Positions 1 to 8,403 of a stretch of DNA of 64,000 nt are shown here, in pieces. The translations under genes and the position numbers were made by a program. The notes under the pieces were generated by a model. That model was not told where the DNA came from and made no database searches. It saw only the letters and a program-made list of their open reading frames with translations. Positions within the stretch are counted from its first letter, which is position 1; each line of letters opens with the position of its first letter. Source of the DNA: Nemorincola sp044225795 (GTDB lineage: Bacteria; Bacteroidota; Bacteroidia; Chitinophagales; Chitinophagaceae); NCBI GenBank assembly GCA_044225795.1, contig JBGAIF010000007.1:135014-199013 (forward strand), given 5' to 3'.

Positions 1-28
1 TTTCAACTTAATACCTAAATTAGCCCGT

Positions 29-604
29 ATGTTACGACTATTATCCACACTCTTCTGCATGATACTTGCCTGCAACGGGATGGCGCAAGTGAACAAAAAT
101 ACGGAAATAGACTATAAGCAAACGGGGGCACCGATGCCTTCATTCCTGCTTGTATCTGTTTATGACTCCAATTACTATAAGAGCAGCGGGAAAAAGAATG
201 ACGATGCAAAAATGAGCACGCCCGCGCCCACTCCGAAATACTTTACAGACAAAGACGTAAACAACGGCGCCAACCTGTTTGTGATGATGTTCAATCCTAC
301 CTGCTCTCACTGCGAAGGGGTGGCCAAAATGCTGGAGAAGAACCTGTCTTTATTTAAGCAGACCAAGATCGTATTTATGGCTAAGAGCATCATGCAGCCG
401 TACCTGCCCGATTTCATACATTCTTACCACATAGACAGGCACCCCAACGAAATGTATATCGGCACAGACAGTACCGGGTTCATAGACAAGACATTCCTAT
501 ATACTGCACTGCCGCAAATAAACATCTATAACGGGGAAAGAAAACTGCTTAAGATCTACACCGGCGAGCTGGAGCTGGATAGTCTTAAGCAGTATATTCA
601 GTGA
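29..604 (+). CDS. Secreted thioredoxin-like protein
   Basis: The 191-residue product starts with a hydrophobic signal peptide that ends near MAQ (residue 20), so it is probably periplasmic. A CSHC pair (C92 and C95), preceded by the hydrophobic strand LFVMMFNPT, is the redox CxxC of the thioredoxin fold. A proline in ALPQINIYNG lies where thioredoxins carry the cis-Pro loop. Homologous Bacteroidota proteins are thiol-disulfide oxidoreductases, or carry a thioredoxin fold that hands electrons to envelope proteins; the partner is unknown here. The ATG at 29 is the first in-frame start and gives a complete signal peptide. No cytochrome maturation genes are adjacent, so a specific TlpA/ResA role cannot be claimed. 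Confidence 0.75.
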   Translation: MLRLLSTLFCMILACNGMAQVNKNTEIDYKQTGAPMPSFLLVSVYDSNYYKSSGKKNDDAKMSTPAPTPKYFTDKDVNNGANLFVMMFNPTCSHCEGVAKMLEKNLSLFKQTKIVFMAKSIMQPYLPDFIHSYHIDRHPNEMYIGTDSTGFIDKTFLYTALPQINIYNGERKLLKIYTGELELDSLKQYIQ

Positions 605-681
605 GTAATGTCTCCCCTAAAGGATCATCAACCCTTCATGTAATCAATTAGTTACAGGTATCCCGGTGCCAATGGTGCGGA

Positions 682-1182
682 TCAGGCCATTGCAGGGGTA
701 TTGCCGGTAGCAGCTACGCCTTCGGCCTTGTTCTTGACGTAAGCGCGCACCTTACGAACGTAGTCAAAATAACCCATCTGCATACGGATCGTAAATACCG
801 TGAAGATGAGCAGCCCTATACCAAGCATGGTATAGATGATCTGAACTTCGTTTGGCGCGGCAAACCAAAGAACCACTGAAGCTCCGAAAAGGAAGCTACA
901 GAAAATGACGATAAGCAGCGGACCACCGAGATCCAGCTTACGCATTTTTGAAGTGATCACGACTTTTGTCTTACCACCCTCTTCCTTCATATCAACTTCT
1001 GTGATCGGAAGAGTTTTGATAGCATTAACCTGCTCCGCATGCGGAATAATGCTCAATGTGTGGTCTTTCTCAAGGACCTCAAAATCTAAGTCGTGGATCT
1101 TTACATGCTTTCCAACAAGCCTGTTTTTAAGGTCTTCTTTGGAAATCGAGAACTGATAACGGTGTGTGCTTGTAAACAACAT
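682..1182 (-). CDS. Small membrane protein of unknown function
   Basis: The product has 166 residues. The first 80 residues are soluble and mixed alpha/beta. Two hydrophobic helices follow at about residues 88-108 and 113-132, then a basic, cytoplasm-like tail. There is no signal peptide and no motif that I recognise. It lies alone between the thioredoxin-like gene (opposite strand) and the large DUF4175-like gene (same strand). The 140 bp upstream is AT-rich and shows no clear TAnnTTTG box. The reading frame is convincing in codon use, but function is unknown. Confidence 0.65.
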   Translation of the reverse strand: MLFTSTHRYQFSISKEDLKNRLVGKHVKIHDLDFEVLEKDHTLSIIPHAEQVNAIKTLPITEVDMKEEGGKTKVVITSKMRKLDLGGPLLIVIFCSFLFGASVVLWFAAPNEVQIIYTMLGIGLLIFTVFTIRMQMGYFDYVRKVRAYVKNKAEGVAATGNTPAMA

Positions 1183-1322
1183 AGGCTCCGTTTTTTATTG
1201 TGAGAGAACTGATACCATGAAGATAAGAATATTTTGTTTGAATATCAAAATCTTCAATAGTAATATAAATCAAATACAATAATCGTGCCAGATTGCAATT
1301 TTGGTAACAGAAACTTAATATA

Positions 1323-4300
1323 TTATTTATTACCAATTATCCGGAAGTAGCTTTCTACCATATCCCTGTAGTATGGCCTGAGCTGCGGGGGAACCGTTCT
1401 GTACAGCTCCAGGAGCTGTTTTTGGTCGGTCATGTATTTCTGCAATTCCGGGGGTACCGGGCGGCTGATATCCTCAGCCGACTTTGACGACCGTTTATCA
1501 TCCTGCTCCTGGTCCCGGATTGCCTTATCTACCTCCAGCATACGCGTCATAATATCCCTCTGGCGTTTCACCAGGTCGCTGTTTATTTTTCTGTTCACAA
1601 GGTCGGTCTCGTTCTTGTCCATGTTCTGCTCTATTTCACGCAGCTCTCTGGCAGCCCCGTTCACCCCTTTACTATTCAGTTGGCTTGATAGCTCCTGTAT
1701 CTTACGGCGCAGTGCCGCCTGCCGCTGTGCCAGCCTTGCCAGCTCTTCTGAGCTTCCATATTCACCATCGCTATTGCCTGTACCATTCTGGCCTCCGCCA
1801 CCGGGGTTATTCCCCTGGTTACCGGTTTTGCCTTGCCCCGGTTTATCACCGGGTTTGTCGCCCGGCTTGTCTCCGGGTTTATCTCCCGGCTTATCCCCCG
1901 GTTTATCGCCGGGCTTCTGGCCCTGCCTGCGCGCCATCTGCTGCATGGCATTACCTATCTGTTCCTGCCCCGTGATAATATCAGACAATTGCTTGCCCGG
2001 ACCCGGGCCATCATTCTTACCCGATTTTTTACCATTGTTCATAGGCCCGGGCTTTGATCCGGGTTTAGAGCAAGAACCCTCTCCTGCACCGTCTTTCTTA
2101 CCTTCCTCTTCCTTTTGTATGAGCTTCGAAAGCAGATCGTTGAGCATAAGCGCCAGCTCATTGATCTTGGTCATCGAGTATTGTTCATTGCTGGCAGCCA
2201 GACCAATGTTGCGGGCCTCAATGGCATCAAGCGACAACTGCATATGATGTTCCAGGTCTGCTGTGGTCTTGTTGACAGTGGCGGCAAGATCAGGCACTTT
2301 CTTGCTTAATGAGAACATACTGTCACGCACCATCATCGAGTTTCTGTGCAGCCTGTTCTGTTCCTCCTGGTTCACGAGATATTGCTGACTGGCGGGCGAT
2401 GTTGCCTTCACCTTCCCCATCAGGTCTTCCTGGTCAAATGAAAGACGGATAAGGTTGCTGAGTATCTGGCGCGTCATGCGGATATCTATCTCTATCTCCT
2501 CCATGCTCTTCTCGCCGGCCTTTTTGCGCAGCGACTTAGCCATATCCTCAAGGTTCTTAGCCGCCTTACTCTGTGCCTTACTTGCTTTACTTTTCTGGCC
2601 GCTGCCAAGGTCTTCCTCGCTTTCCTGCATATCATCGCCTGCCTGCTTACCCATGTTCTCCTCATTCTCCAGCCTGTCGCTCTGTTTCGATTCCTTTGCC
2701 AGCTTCTGGGTTTCCTTCATATCCTCTTTCATGGCCTTCTCCAACTGATCCCGGAGGTTCTTTTGCTCTTTTGCCAGTGCCGCAGCATCCTTATCCATGG
2801 GCTTTTGCTCTCCACTCTTTGCGTCTGCGCCTTGCTTATTTTCCGGCTTCGCGTCTTTCTTCTCGCCGGCTACATCCTTGCCCTCTTTGGCCTCTTTCCC
2901 GTCTTTAGCATCCTTCTTATCCGCAGTGTCTTTGCCATCCTTGTCTTTACCATCGGCTTTATCTTTCAGATCCTTGCTACCTTTGTTATCTTTCCCGTCC
3001 TTCGATTCCTTGTTGTCCTTATTGTCCTTCTGCCCACTGTTATCGCCCTTATCCTTATCACCCTCCTTGCTCTTCATGGCATCTGTTTTTGCCTGCAGAT
3101 CCCTTTCTTTCTTTGCCAGGTCATCCAGCTTATTGGCCATATCCTCCATACGCATCTGCATCTCCATCTTCTTCACAAGATCCTGCATGCGCTCCATGTC
3201 CATCTTGAACAGCTTATTGTCCTGCTCCATTTGCTTCATTGCTTCCAGCAGGTTCTCCTTGTTCAGTTTATTCATCAGCTCCTGCAGCTTCTTCATCTCT
3301 TCGTTCAGCTCTTTGTTCAGCAGGTTATCCAGTTGCTTGTCCAGCTCTTTCTGTTTTTCGCGCAGGTCATCGCTATACTTCTTCTGTTCTGTCTGTTGTT
3401 TCTGTTCATCAAAGCGCTGCCTGATGTTCTCCATGGCCGTCTTGAGGTCCATCTGGCGCTTCATCATTTCCTGCAGCGACTGTTGTTGTTCCCAATCAAG
3501 ATTATTGCTTTGCAGCATTTTGCTCTGCATGCTCTTATAATCTGTCTGCAACTGCTGTGTCTTCTCAGCGCTGTTGCTCAGCCCCGAATTGATCTGCGCA
3601 GAATTATCGTTGATCACCGAATCAAGCTGCTTCTCATTATACATGAGGTAGGTCATCACATCGCTTCGCGAAGACTTGCTGCCATGCACACCGTCATTGT
3701 CCCATGCCTCTATGTAGTACGATACTTTCTGCCCGGTTTGCAGGTTCAGGGTCTGCAGATCGAAATATTGCTGGAAAGCAGACATTGCACCCGGAGTTAT
3801 CTTCACCGGTATGCTCTTGCTGGTCACTACTTTATTCTTATCACTGATCTCGTAATTGAAAGAGACGCGTGTGATGCTGTAATCATCGCCCGCGCTGCCG
3901 GCGAGCAGTATCTGCTTACCCGATACCGAGTCTTTCAACTGCTGCAACTGGATCACAGGATACTGGTCGGGGATCACCTGCACATTGTATCGGTAACTAT
4001 CTGCCACACCTGCGCTCTTGTTGTACAGCGTGATGGTGTATGCCGTATCATTCATGAAGCGATACTGATGCGTGTATTGAACGCCATCCTTAGCCAACGC
4101 TACTGCCGCACCACTGCCAAAATGAATTGTAGCCGCATCTGTATGATCGGTGACCAACGACCAACTGATGGTAGTGCCGGCGGGCACGGTCATATCGCTG
4201 AGGCTGGTACGTGCTTCGTTCTTACGGCCGGTATAAGCCGGATAGTTCACCTGTACTTTGAACGACCTGAGCACCGGGCGTTGCACCACCTTCAATACAT

Positions 4301-5117
4301 TGGGGCCTGAATAGAATCCCGCGGCATAAAAACGGAAGTTCACTGTTTCGGTAAGGTTCCGGAAAGTATATTGAAACGTATGATGTTCTCCTGGCTGCAT
4401 CGGCACCCGCTCGCCACCTATCTCTATCCAGGCATCCTGCGGCAGCGCATTACCCGTCACTTCCACGTTCAGTGTATAGTCTGCATTGCGCAGCGCTATC
4501 AGCGAATTGTTCTTAATGATAAAATGAAAAGGCGATGGTTTCTCAAATGCCTTTGTCGGCTGCAGCAACCTCGTTGATGCCTCTGAAAAAATATTGGGTG
4601 CTACTACCAGTATCACCACAGCTACCAGCAGTAATGGCAACAGGTAGGGCAGGTATTTCCTGTTCTTTGAAAAGTCCACTGCCTTATTGATGGGCACTAC
4701 CGATATCTGGCCTATCTTCTGGTTGATGCTGGCCTCTGCCAACTCGCGGCTGGCTATCCCGTCATGTTGCTTTTTCAGTTGCAGTATGTTCAGCAGCCGG
4801 TCGCTGACCTCCGGAAAATGTGTACCGATGATCTGCGCGGCCTGCTCGTGTGAGATGACATTGCCCAGCCTCGCCATCCTGGCCAGTGGTATGGCCACCC
4901 ATGCCACCAGCGCCAGCAAGCCCAGCACCACGAACGCGGACACAATGGCTACGCGCGCCCATACCGGCAGGTACAGGTAGTACTCGCCGACACTGACACT
5001 CAGAACGTAAAACAGTATGCAGCTCAGGAAAACGAGTACACCTCTTATTACTTTGTTCGCGTAGTATCTGCGTATGAAATCATCCAGCTTCGAGATCAGC
5101 CACTCGTAATTGTTCAT
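1323..5117 (-). CDS. Large DUF4175-like membrane/coiled-coil protein
   Basis: This 1264-residue protein has three hydrophobic helices near the N-terminus (about residues 20-45, 56-80 and 155-175). A beta-rich periplasmic-like part follows to about residue 480. Then comes a very long, highly charged coiled coil rich in Gln, Lys and Glu (about residues 500-900). A Lys/Asp/Gly-rich stretch covers about residues 682-772 and a PGDK tandem repeat about residues 1067-1093. This layout matches the DUF4175 family often found in Bacteroidota, for which no biochemical role is established. Some databases label such proteins ATPase, but no Walker motif is visible here. The ATG at 5117 is followed directly by the conserved-looking amphipathic N-terminus. 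It is separated by 48 bp from the next gene on the same strand (ends at 5166) and could share its transcript. Confidence 0.75.
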   Translation of the reverse strand: MNNYEWLISKLDDFIRRYYANKVIRGVLVFLSCILFYVLSVSVGEYYLYLPVWARVAIVSAFVVLGLLALVAWVAIPLARMARLGNVISHEQAAQIIGTHFPEVSDRLLNILQLKKQHDGIASRELAEASINQKIGQISVVPINKAVDFSKNRKYLPYLLPLLLVAVVILVVAPNIFSEASTRLLQPTKAFEKPSPFHFIIKNNSLIALRNADYTLNVEVTGNALPQDAWIEIGGERVPMQPGEHHTFQYTFRNLTETVNFRFYAAGFYSGPNVLKVVQRPVLRSFKVQVNYPAYTGRKNEARTSLSDMTVPAGTTISWSLVTDHTDAATIHFGSGAAVALAKDGVQYTHQYRFMNDTAYTITLYNKSAGVADSYRYNVQVIPDQYPVIQLQQLKDSVSGKQILLAGSAGDDYSITRVSFNYEISDKNKVVTSKSIPVKITPGAMSAFQQYFDLQTLNLQTGQKVSYYIEAWDNDGVHGSKSSRSDVMTYLMYNEKQLDSVINDNSAQINSGLSNSAEKTQQLQTDYKSMQSKMLQSNNLDWEQQQSLQEMMKRQMDLKTAMENIRQRFDEQKQQTEQKKYSDDLREKQKELDKQLDNLLNKELNEEMKKLQELMNKLNKENLLEAMKQMEQDNKLFKMDMERMQDLVKKMEMQMRMEDMANKLDDLAKKERDLQAKTDAMKSKEGDKDKGDNSGQKDNKDNKESKDGKDNKGSKDLKDKADGKDKDGKDTADKKDAKDGKEAKEGKDVAGEKKDAKPENKQGADAKSGEQKPMDKDAAALAKEQKNLRDQLEKAMKEDMKETQKLAKESKQSDRLENEENMGKQAGDDMQESEEDLGSGQKSKASKAQSKAAKNLEDMAKSLRKKAGEKSMEEIEIDIRMTRQILSNLIRLSFDQEDLMGKVKATSPASQQYLVNQEEQNRLHRNSMMVRDSMFSLSKKVPDLAATVNKTTADLEHHMQLSLDAIEARNIGLAASNEQYSMTKINELALMLNDLLSKLIQKEEEGKKDGAGEGSCSKPGSKPGPMNNGKKSGKNDGPGPGKQLSDIITGQEQIGNAMQQMARRQGQKPGDKPGDKPGDKPGDKPGDKPGDKPGQGKTGNQGNNPGGGGQNGTGNSDGEYGSSEELARLAQRQAALRRKIQELSSQLNSKGVNGAARELREIEQNMDKNETDLVNRKINSDLVKRQRDIMTRMLEVDKAIRDQEQDDKRSSKSAEDISRPVPPELQKYMTDQKQLLELYRTVPPQLRPYYRDMVESYFRIIGNK
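1840..1916 (-). repeat. 12-bp tandem repeat encoding PGDK units
   Basis: About six copies of a 12-bp unit encode consecutive Pro-Gly-Asp-Lys on the minus strand inside the DUF4175-like gene. Third-codon positions vary between copies (ggt/ggc/gga, aaa/aag). The array is therefore old enough to have drifted, or selected at the protein level, rather than a fresh slippage product. Confidence 0.8.
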
Positions 5118-5165
5118 AGTTATCGCGCTCCCCGCAATTTACTGGATTTTTTGGTGTAAAAAAGG

Positions 5166-6380
5166 TTAAAATAAACCCCTGTCTGCATAGTCCGACAGGT
5201 ATTCGTATCGGGGTGTGAGCCGGCCATCTGCACAGATGGTAGCGCGGCGCAATATGTCGCTATCGTCCTTCAGCACCTCTGGCAGTATGTACTTCTCAAA
5301 GTGCAACCCGAAGTATTCCGACGCATCTCTTGGCAACTCGTTCGGCAGATTGTCCACCGCCATTACATCTATGATGTCCCTGGTGTTCTGGTAGGGCGCT
5401 ACGCGCTGTAGTGTGCTGCGCTCCACACCATACACCGGGTCGGCGATGGTGGAGGAACCCATGTTGATGGGCACAGAGCCATCTATATCGCAGGTGATAT
5501 CTGAGATCACCTTCAGCCGCCAGTCATTGCGCTTGATGTCTTCTTTATTGAACAACCGGGCTATGCGCTGCTCCCAGTAAATGCCGTTCATCAATATATC
5601 TGCCTGGTTCACATAAGAGGAGAACAAGCATTTGTAGGCCTCAGGGTGCGCGTGAAAATCATCGCGGTGAAAGAGGTCATTGTCCTTCCTGGCATAGAGG
5701 CCCGCACCCTTCAGGTGTGTGAATACCGGGTATTCATATTCATGCGTCAGGAAGTCCGACGGCTCCACACCTTCTATATCCAGCTTGGTGAAGATATCGA
5801 GCACACCGGCAGTTACCTTTCCCGAACCCGTGACAACGATCTTCACATTGGGCAGCTTCAGTTGCTCATAAGCCGCTATCATGTCGCGATAGTTCTTGAC
5901 GGAATGTGCGGGTGGCAGATCATACAACCCGAACTTGCGGCCGTACGTGAGTAGCCCGTTATGCGCCCCCACAATACCCGCAAACAGCCCGAAACCAAGT
6001 ATGCGCTGCTCATCGTTATACGTGATACACTCATAGTCTATCATGCGTATGCGCTTTTCTATAAGCGCGTGCATCAGGTCCTGGTTGTGCGGTTGTTTCT
6101 TCTTGGTATGCGAAAAGAAAAAGTAGGTCTTGCCGGCTATAAGATGCGCTCCCGGCACCTCTTTTATGCCCAGCAGTATATCACAGTTGCCCAGGTCGTC
6201 AGTAAGCTCTACGCCCTGGTCTTCGTACTCCTCGTTGCTGTAGCAGCGGCTGTCTGACGGTTCTACGAGCACCTTTATCCCCGGATAGTGGTGATGAATA
6301 TGCGCACATTGCTTCGGGGTGAGCGCCACACGCTCATCCGGATGTTTTTTCCGTTCCTTTATCAGCCCTATGCGGATCAT
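5166..6380 (-). CDS. AlaDH/PNT-family oxidoreductase, saccharopine-dehydrogenase-like
   Basis: The 404-residue product begins MIRIGLIKERKKHPDERVAL, the N-terminal signature of the alanine dehydrogenase/transhydrogenase fold. The motif FFSHTKKKQPHN, then MIDYE and FGLFAGIVGA, resemble the lysine-ketoglutarate reductase half of eukaryotic AASS. The motif ISDITCDIDGSVP resembles yeast Lys1. A nucleotide-binding VTGSGKVTAGVLD stretch lies mid-protein. The reaction is therefore probably NAD(P)-linked reductive or oxidative chemistry on an amino acid or saccharopine, but the substrate is not proven. I chose the ATG at 6380; the open frame continues to 6557 but has no family similarity and overlaps hscB. 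A TATATTTG promoter box (6398-6405, minus) lies 17 bp upstream. It is divergent from hscB with only 44 bp between them. Confidence 0.78.
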   Translation of the reverse strand: MIRIGLIKERKKHPDERVALTPKQCAHIHHHYPGIKVLVEPSDSRCYSNEEYEDQGVELTDDLGNCDILLGIKEVPGAHLIAGKTYFFFSHTKKKQPHNQDLMHALIEKRIRMIDYECITYNDEQRILGFGLFAGIVGAHNGLLTYGRKFGLYDLPPAHSVKNYRDMIAAYEQLKLPNVKIVVTGSGKVTAGVLDIFTKLDIEGVEPSDFLTHEYEYPVFTHLKGAGLYARKDNDLFHRDDFHAHPEAYKCLFSSYVNQADILMNGIYWEQRIARLFNKEDIKRNDWRLKVISDITCDIDGSVPINMGSSTIADPVYGVERSTLQRVAPYQNTRDIIDVMAVDNLPNELPRDASEYFGLHFEKYILPEVLKDDSDILRRATICADGRLTPRYEYLSDYADRGLF

Positions 6381-6397
6381 CTTTACTAATTTAGCAG

Positions 6398-6405
6398 CAA
6401 ATATA
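6398..6405 (-). promoter_or_regulatory. -7 box for the AlaDH-like gene
   Basis: Minus-strand TATATTTG fits the Bacteroidota TAnnTTTG consensus and lies 17 nt upstream of the ATG at 6380. It supports that start over the longer open frame. Confidence 0.6.
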
Positions 6406-6424
6406 ACGTACCAACCACTAATAC

Positions 6425-6958
6425 ATGTTAAGTTACTTCGAACTATATGGCCTGCCTGTCTCTTTCCATCCAGATGCCACCATTGTAAAGAACAGGTTTT
6501 ATGAACTGAGCCGCAAGTACCACCCCGACAGAGCCACACAGGGCGATGCAGCAGCACAGGCAGAAGCGCTGCGGATGGCCGCGCTGAACAATGATGCCTA
6601 CAAGACGCTCAAAGACCCGTATGCCACTATGGCCTATATACTGCGCCTGAACGGGCTGCTGGAGGATGAGGAGAAGTATGTGCTGCCCCCGGCCTTCCTG
6701 ATGGAGATGATGGAGATAAACGAAGCGCTGAGCGACTACGAGGCCGACAATACCAACGAAGATGCCCGGCAAATGGTGACCACCGCCCTGGACGAACAAC
6801 TGGAACTATGGCAGGATGCCACACAACTTCTGGTGAACAGATATGATAAAGGGGAACATACGAAAGAGCTTTTGCTACAGGTGAAGGACCAGTATTTCCG
6901 CAAAAAATATCTATTGCGGGTTAAGGAAAGAATTGATACATTTGCAGCCCGCCGGTAA
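6425..6958 (+). CDS. hscB: Fe-S cluster co-chaperone HscB (J-domain protein)
   Basis: The 177-residue product has an N-terminal J domain with the HPD triad at H33-P34-D35, inside FYELSRKYHPDRATQ. A C-terminal three-helix part containing LEDEEKYVLPPAFLMEMMEI is the HscB signature that binds the IscU/SufU scaffold. Length matches HscB (about 170 residues) rather than DnaJ. It would stimulate the Hsp70 HscA to release Fe-S clusters. No isc or suf genes are in the window. Start ATG 6425 gives the typical short N-terminus before YFELYGLP. A tRNA follows 57 bp after the stop. Confidence 0.88.
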   Translation: MLSYFELYGLPVSFHPDATIVKNRFYELSRKYHPDRATQGDAAAQAEALRMAALNNDAYKTLKDPYATMAYILRLNGLLEDEEKYVLPPAFLMEMMEINEALSDYEADNTNEDARQMVTTALDEQLELWQDATQLLVNRYDKGEHTKELLLQVKDQYFRKKYLLRVKERIDTFAARR

Positions 6959-7015
6959 GGGGTCGAAAGTCGAAGGTAGAAAGACTTATACGGCAAAGAT
7001 CCCTAACAAATAATT

Positions 7016-7099
7016 GCCCAGATGGCGGAACTGGTAGACGCGCTAGACTCAAAATCTGGTTATCGCAAGGTAGTGCAGGTTCGATTCCTGTTCTGGGCA
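7016..7099 (+). tRNA. tRNA-Leu (anticodon CAA)
   Basis: A 7-bp acceptor stem (GCCCAGA with TCTGGGC) closes an 84-nt class II tRNA with discriminator A at 7099; CCA is not encoded. The anticodon stem CTAGA/TCTGG holds the loop CTCAAAA, giving anticodon CAA, which reads UUG. A variable arm and a T-arm with GGTTCGATTCC are visible. The long variable arm and the A discriminator fit leucine. Confidence 0.93.
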
Positions 7100-7100
7100 C

Positions 7101-7153
7101 AAAAATGAGAAAGGGAGCGGTGAGCGAGAGCGAACTCTCCCTTTCTCATTTTT
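7101..7153. terminator. Strong hairpin after tRNA-Leu
   Basis: A perfect 17-bp inverted repeat (7101-7117 with 7137-7153, sequence AAAAATGAGAAAGGGAG) surrounds a 19-nt loop and ends in a T run. It is placed to end the tRNA transcript on either strand. Its right arm runs into the first copy of a 39-bp direct repeat (7146-7184). Confidence 0.65.
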
Positions 7154-7184
7154 CCCTCGCTCCCGCTCCCTTTCCCGCTCTAAA
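7146..7184. repeat. 39-bp direct repeat, left copy
   Basis: This copy and 7836-7874 agree at 38 of 39 positions (the difference is C7178 versus T7868) and lie exactly 690 bp apart. Together they bracket the toxin-antitoxin pair. The sequence is CT-rich on the plus strand (TCCCTCGCTCCCGCTCCC core). Confidence 0.85.
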
Positions 7185-7263
7185 GAGAATTGGATTCAGC
7201 TTTTTACAGCAATACCCCCTTTTTCATCGTGCTATCCCTTTTTCATACTAGCTGTATAATCCG

Positions 7264-7271
7264 TATATTTG
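7264..7271 (+). promoter_or_regulatory. -7 box for toxin-antitoxin operon
   Basis: TATATTTG fits the TAnnTTTG consensus, 15 nt upstream of the antitoxin ATG at 7287. No convincing -33 TTTG lies at 19-21 bp. Confidence 0.55.
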
Positions 7272-7286
7272 TAAGTAAAGTAAGCT

Positions 7287-7457
7287 ATGAATACACTGAT
7301 CATAGACAATAAATCTTATGTTGTTTTGCCCGTAAAAAGCTATGAGGCATTACAAAAAAAGGCCGCTTTAAAAGCACGGCCAGAAAAGGTGCTATCTATT
7401 GAAGAGGCCAGGGCGCACAGTAAAAAACTGATCAGGAAGTGGGCAGCAGAAAAGTAA
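7287..7457 (+). CDS. Antitoxin of a type II toxin-antitoxin pair
   Basis: This 56-residue protein reads MNTLIIDNKSYVVLPVKSYE at its start and ends IRKWAAEK. It is small and charged, with a short beta-like N-terminus and a helical C-terminus, like many antitoxins that pair with RelE/ParE toxins. Identification rests on size, a promoter directly upstream and a 19-bp overlap with the downstream toxin gene. It probably binds its own promoter and neutralises the toxin with its C-terminal helix; both points are inference from the family pattern. Confidence 0.7.
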   Translation: MNTLIIDNKSYVVLPVKSYEALQKKAALKARPEKVLSIEEARAHSKKLIRKWAAEK

Positions 7458-7738
7458 CTGTTAAAGAAACGGTTGCAAATAGTATCGCTGAAATAGCCTG
7501 GTACATTGAATCTAAGGGCTTAATTGCCACTGCCGAAAAATTCACCGATCATGTTTATGATTTCCTCATCAGGTTGTCAGACTCACGTAGAACACATGCA
7601 ATTTGCCACGACCCGGAAAGAGCTATTCTTGGATACAAGTGTATTTCATACAAAAAGAAATATACGATCGTCTTCCTGGAAACTGAAGACGAACTGATGA
7701 TCTGCGAATTTCTCCCCTCAAAAAATATTCACTGGTAA
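7439..7738 (+). CDS. RelE/ParE-superfamily toxin
   Basis: The 99-residue product starts at a GTG (7439) that lies inside the antitoxin gene, so the two genes overlap by 19 bp and are translationally coupled. It opens MGSRKVTVKETVANSIAEIA with two N-terminal helices. It ends in the beta-strand pattern YKKKYTIVFLETEDELMICEF, as in ParE/RelE folds. RelE members cleave mRNA on the ribosome and ParE members poison gyrase; which applies here cannot be decided by eye. The whole pair sits between 39-bp direct repeats next to a tRNA, which suggests a mobile cassette. Confidence 0.75.
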   Translation: MGSRKVTVKETVANSIAEIAWYIESKGLIATAEKFTDHVYDFLIRLSDSRRTHAICHDPERAILGYKCISYKKKYTIVFLETEDELMICEFLPSKNIHW

Positions 7739-7835
7739 TGGCACTTTGGAAAATCCGCACTTTTCGGGGAGAGGCACGATTTCCGGATGTCTATCGGAAC
7801 ATATAGGAAAACGTGAGAATGGTTGATCTCCACTT

Positions 7836-7874
7836 TCATTTTTCCCTCGCTCCCGCTCCCTTTCCCGTTCTAAA
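7836..7874. repeat. 39-bp direct repeat, right copy
   Basis: Second copy of the 39-bp repeat at 7146-7184, with one mismatch. It lies 98 bp after the toxin stop codon. The sequence between it and the next gene end (7969) shows no other feature. Confidence 0.85.
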
Positions 7875-7968
7875 AATTTTGCTTTGTAAAGCATGAATAT
7901 CGTCAGAGACGGGGTTTTATTAGCGATTCGAGATGGGCGTCACTAACAGTAAACTCACATGGCAGCTA

Positions 7969-8403
7969 TTACTTCACAGCATTAAAAACTCCACTCGTCA
8001 CCACGTCGCCGGCCTTAGTGGTAAACGAAAAAGTGCCGGTCACGGCAGATGCTGAAGCAGTCGTAATGGTAATAGTGCCTGAATCGGCCCAATGCCCCCC
8101 ATTGACTGAATCCAGGTCTGCTGTCACAGATAGATCGGGGTAAGGCGTGATGGTGTAGGTGCCCGTTGCACCGGTGGTATAACTGGCAACGCCGAAATTA
8201 ATATTGCGACCTGTGCGGCCCTTACCCTCATATCCAATAACATTTAAACCGCTCCGGCTGGATGACACGATGATACAGTCATTAGAGGTAAACGATCTGC
8301 CATTAGCAATGGCAGTCATGGAACCTGTCGGGCCCTTGCTTTTACTACAACTTACAAAGGCGCAGATCATTGCTACAGCCACAGGGATCATCACGTGTTT
8401 CAT
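7969..8403 (-). CDS. Small lipoprotein, DUF6252-like
   Basis: The 144-residue product has a lipoprotein signal peptide with lipobox FVSC (Cys19) followed by SKSKGPTG. The mature part is beta-rich with repeated Thr/Ser strands (TGTYTITPYPDLS, SGTITITTASASAVTGTFSF). The pattern of a substituted strand followed by DSGTITIT and GTFSFTT resembles the DUF6252 beta-sandwich lipoproteins of Bacteroidota; no function is known for them. It would be anchored in a cell-envelope membrane. It is transcribed alone; no clear promoter was found. Confidence 0.65.
   Translation of the reverse strand: MKHVMIPVAVAMICAFVSCSKSKGPTGSMTAIANGRSFTSNDCIIVSSSRSGLNVIGYEGKGRTGRNINFGVASYTTGATGTYTITPYPDLSVTADLDSVNGGHWADSGTITITTASASAVTGTFSFTTKAGDVVTSGVFNAVK

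Noticed and set aside
2763..4310. Long plus-strand open frame of over 500 codons
   Set aside because: It lies fully antisense to the DUF4175-like coiled-coil gene and its amino acid composition (Leu/His/Ile-rich) is a mirror of Gln/Lys/Glu codons. No promoter or motif supports it.
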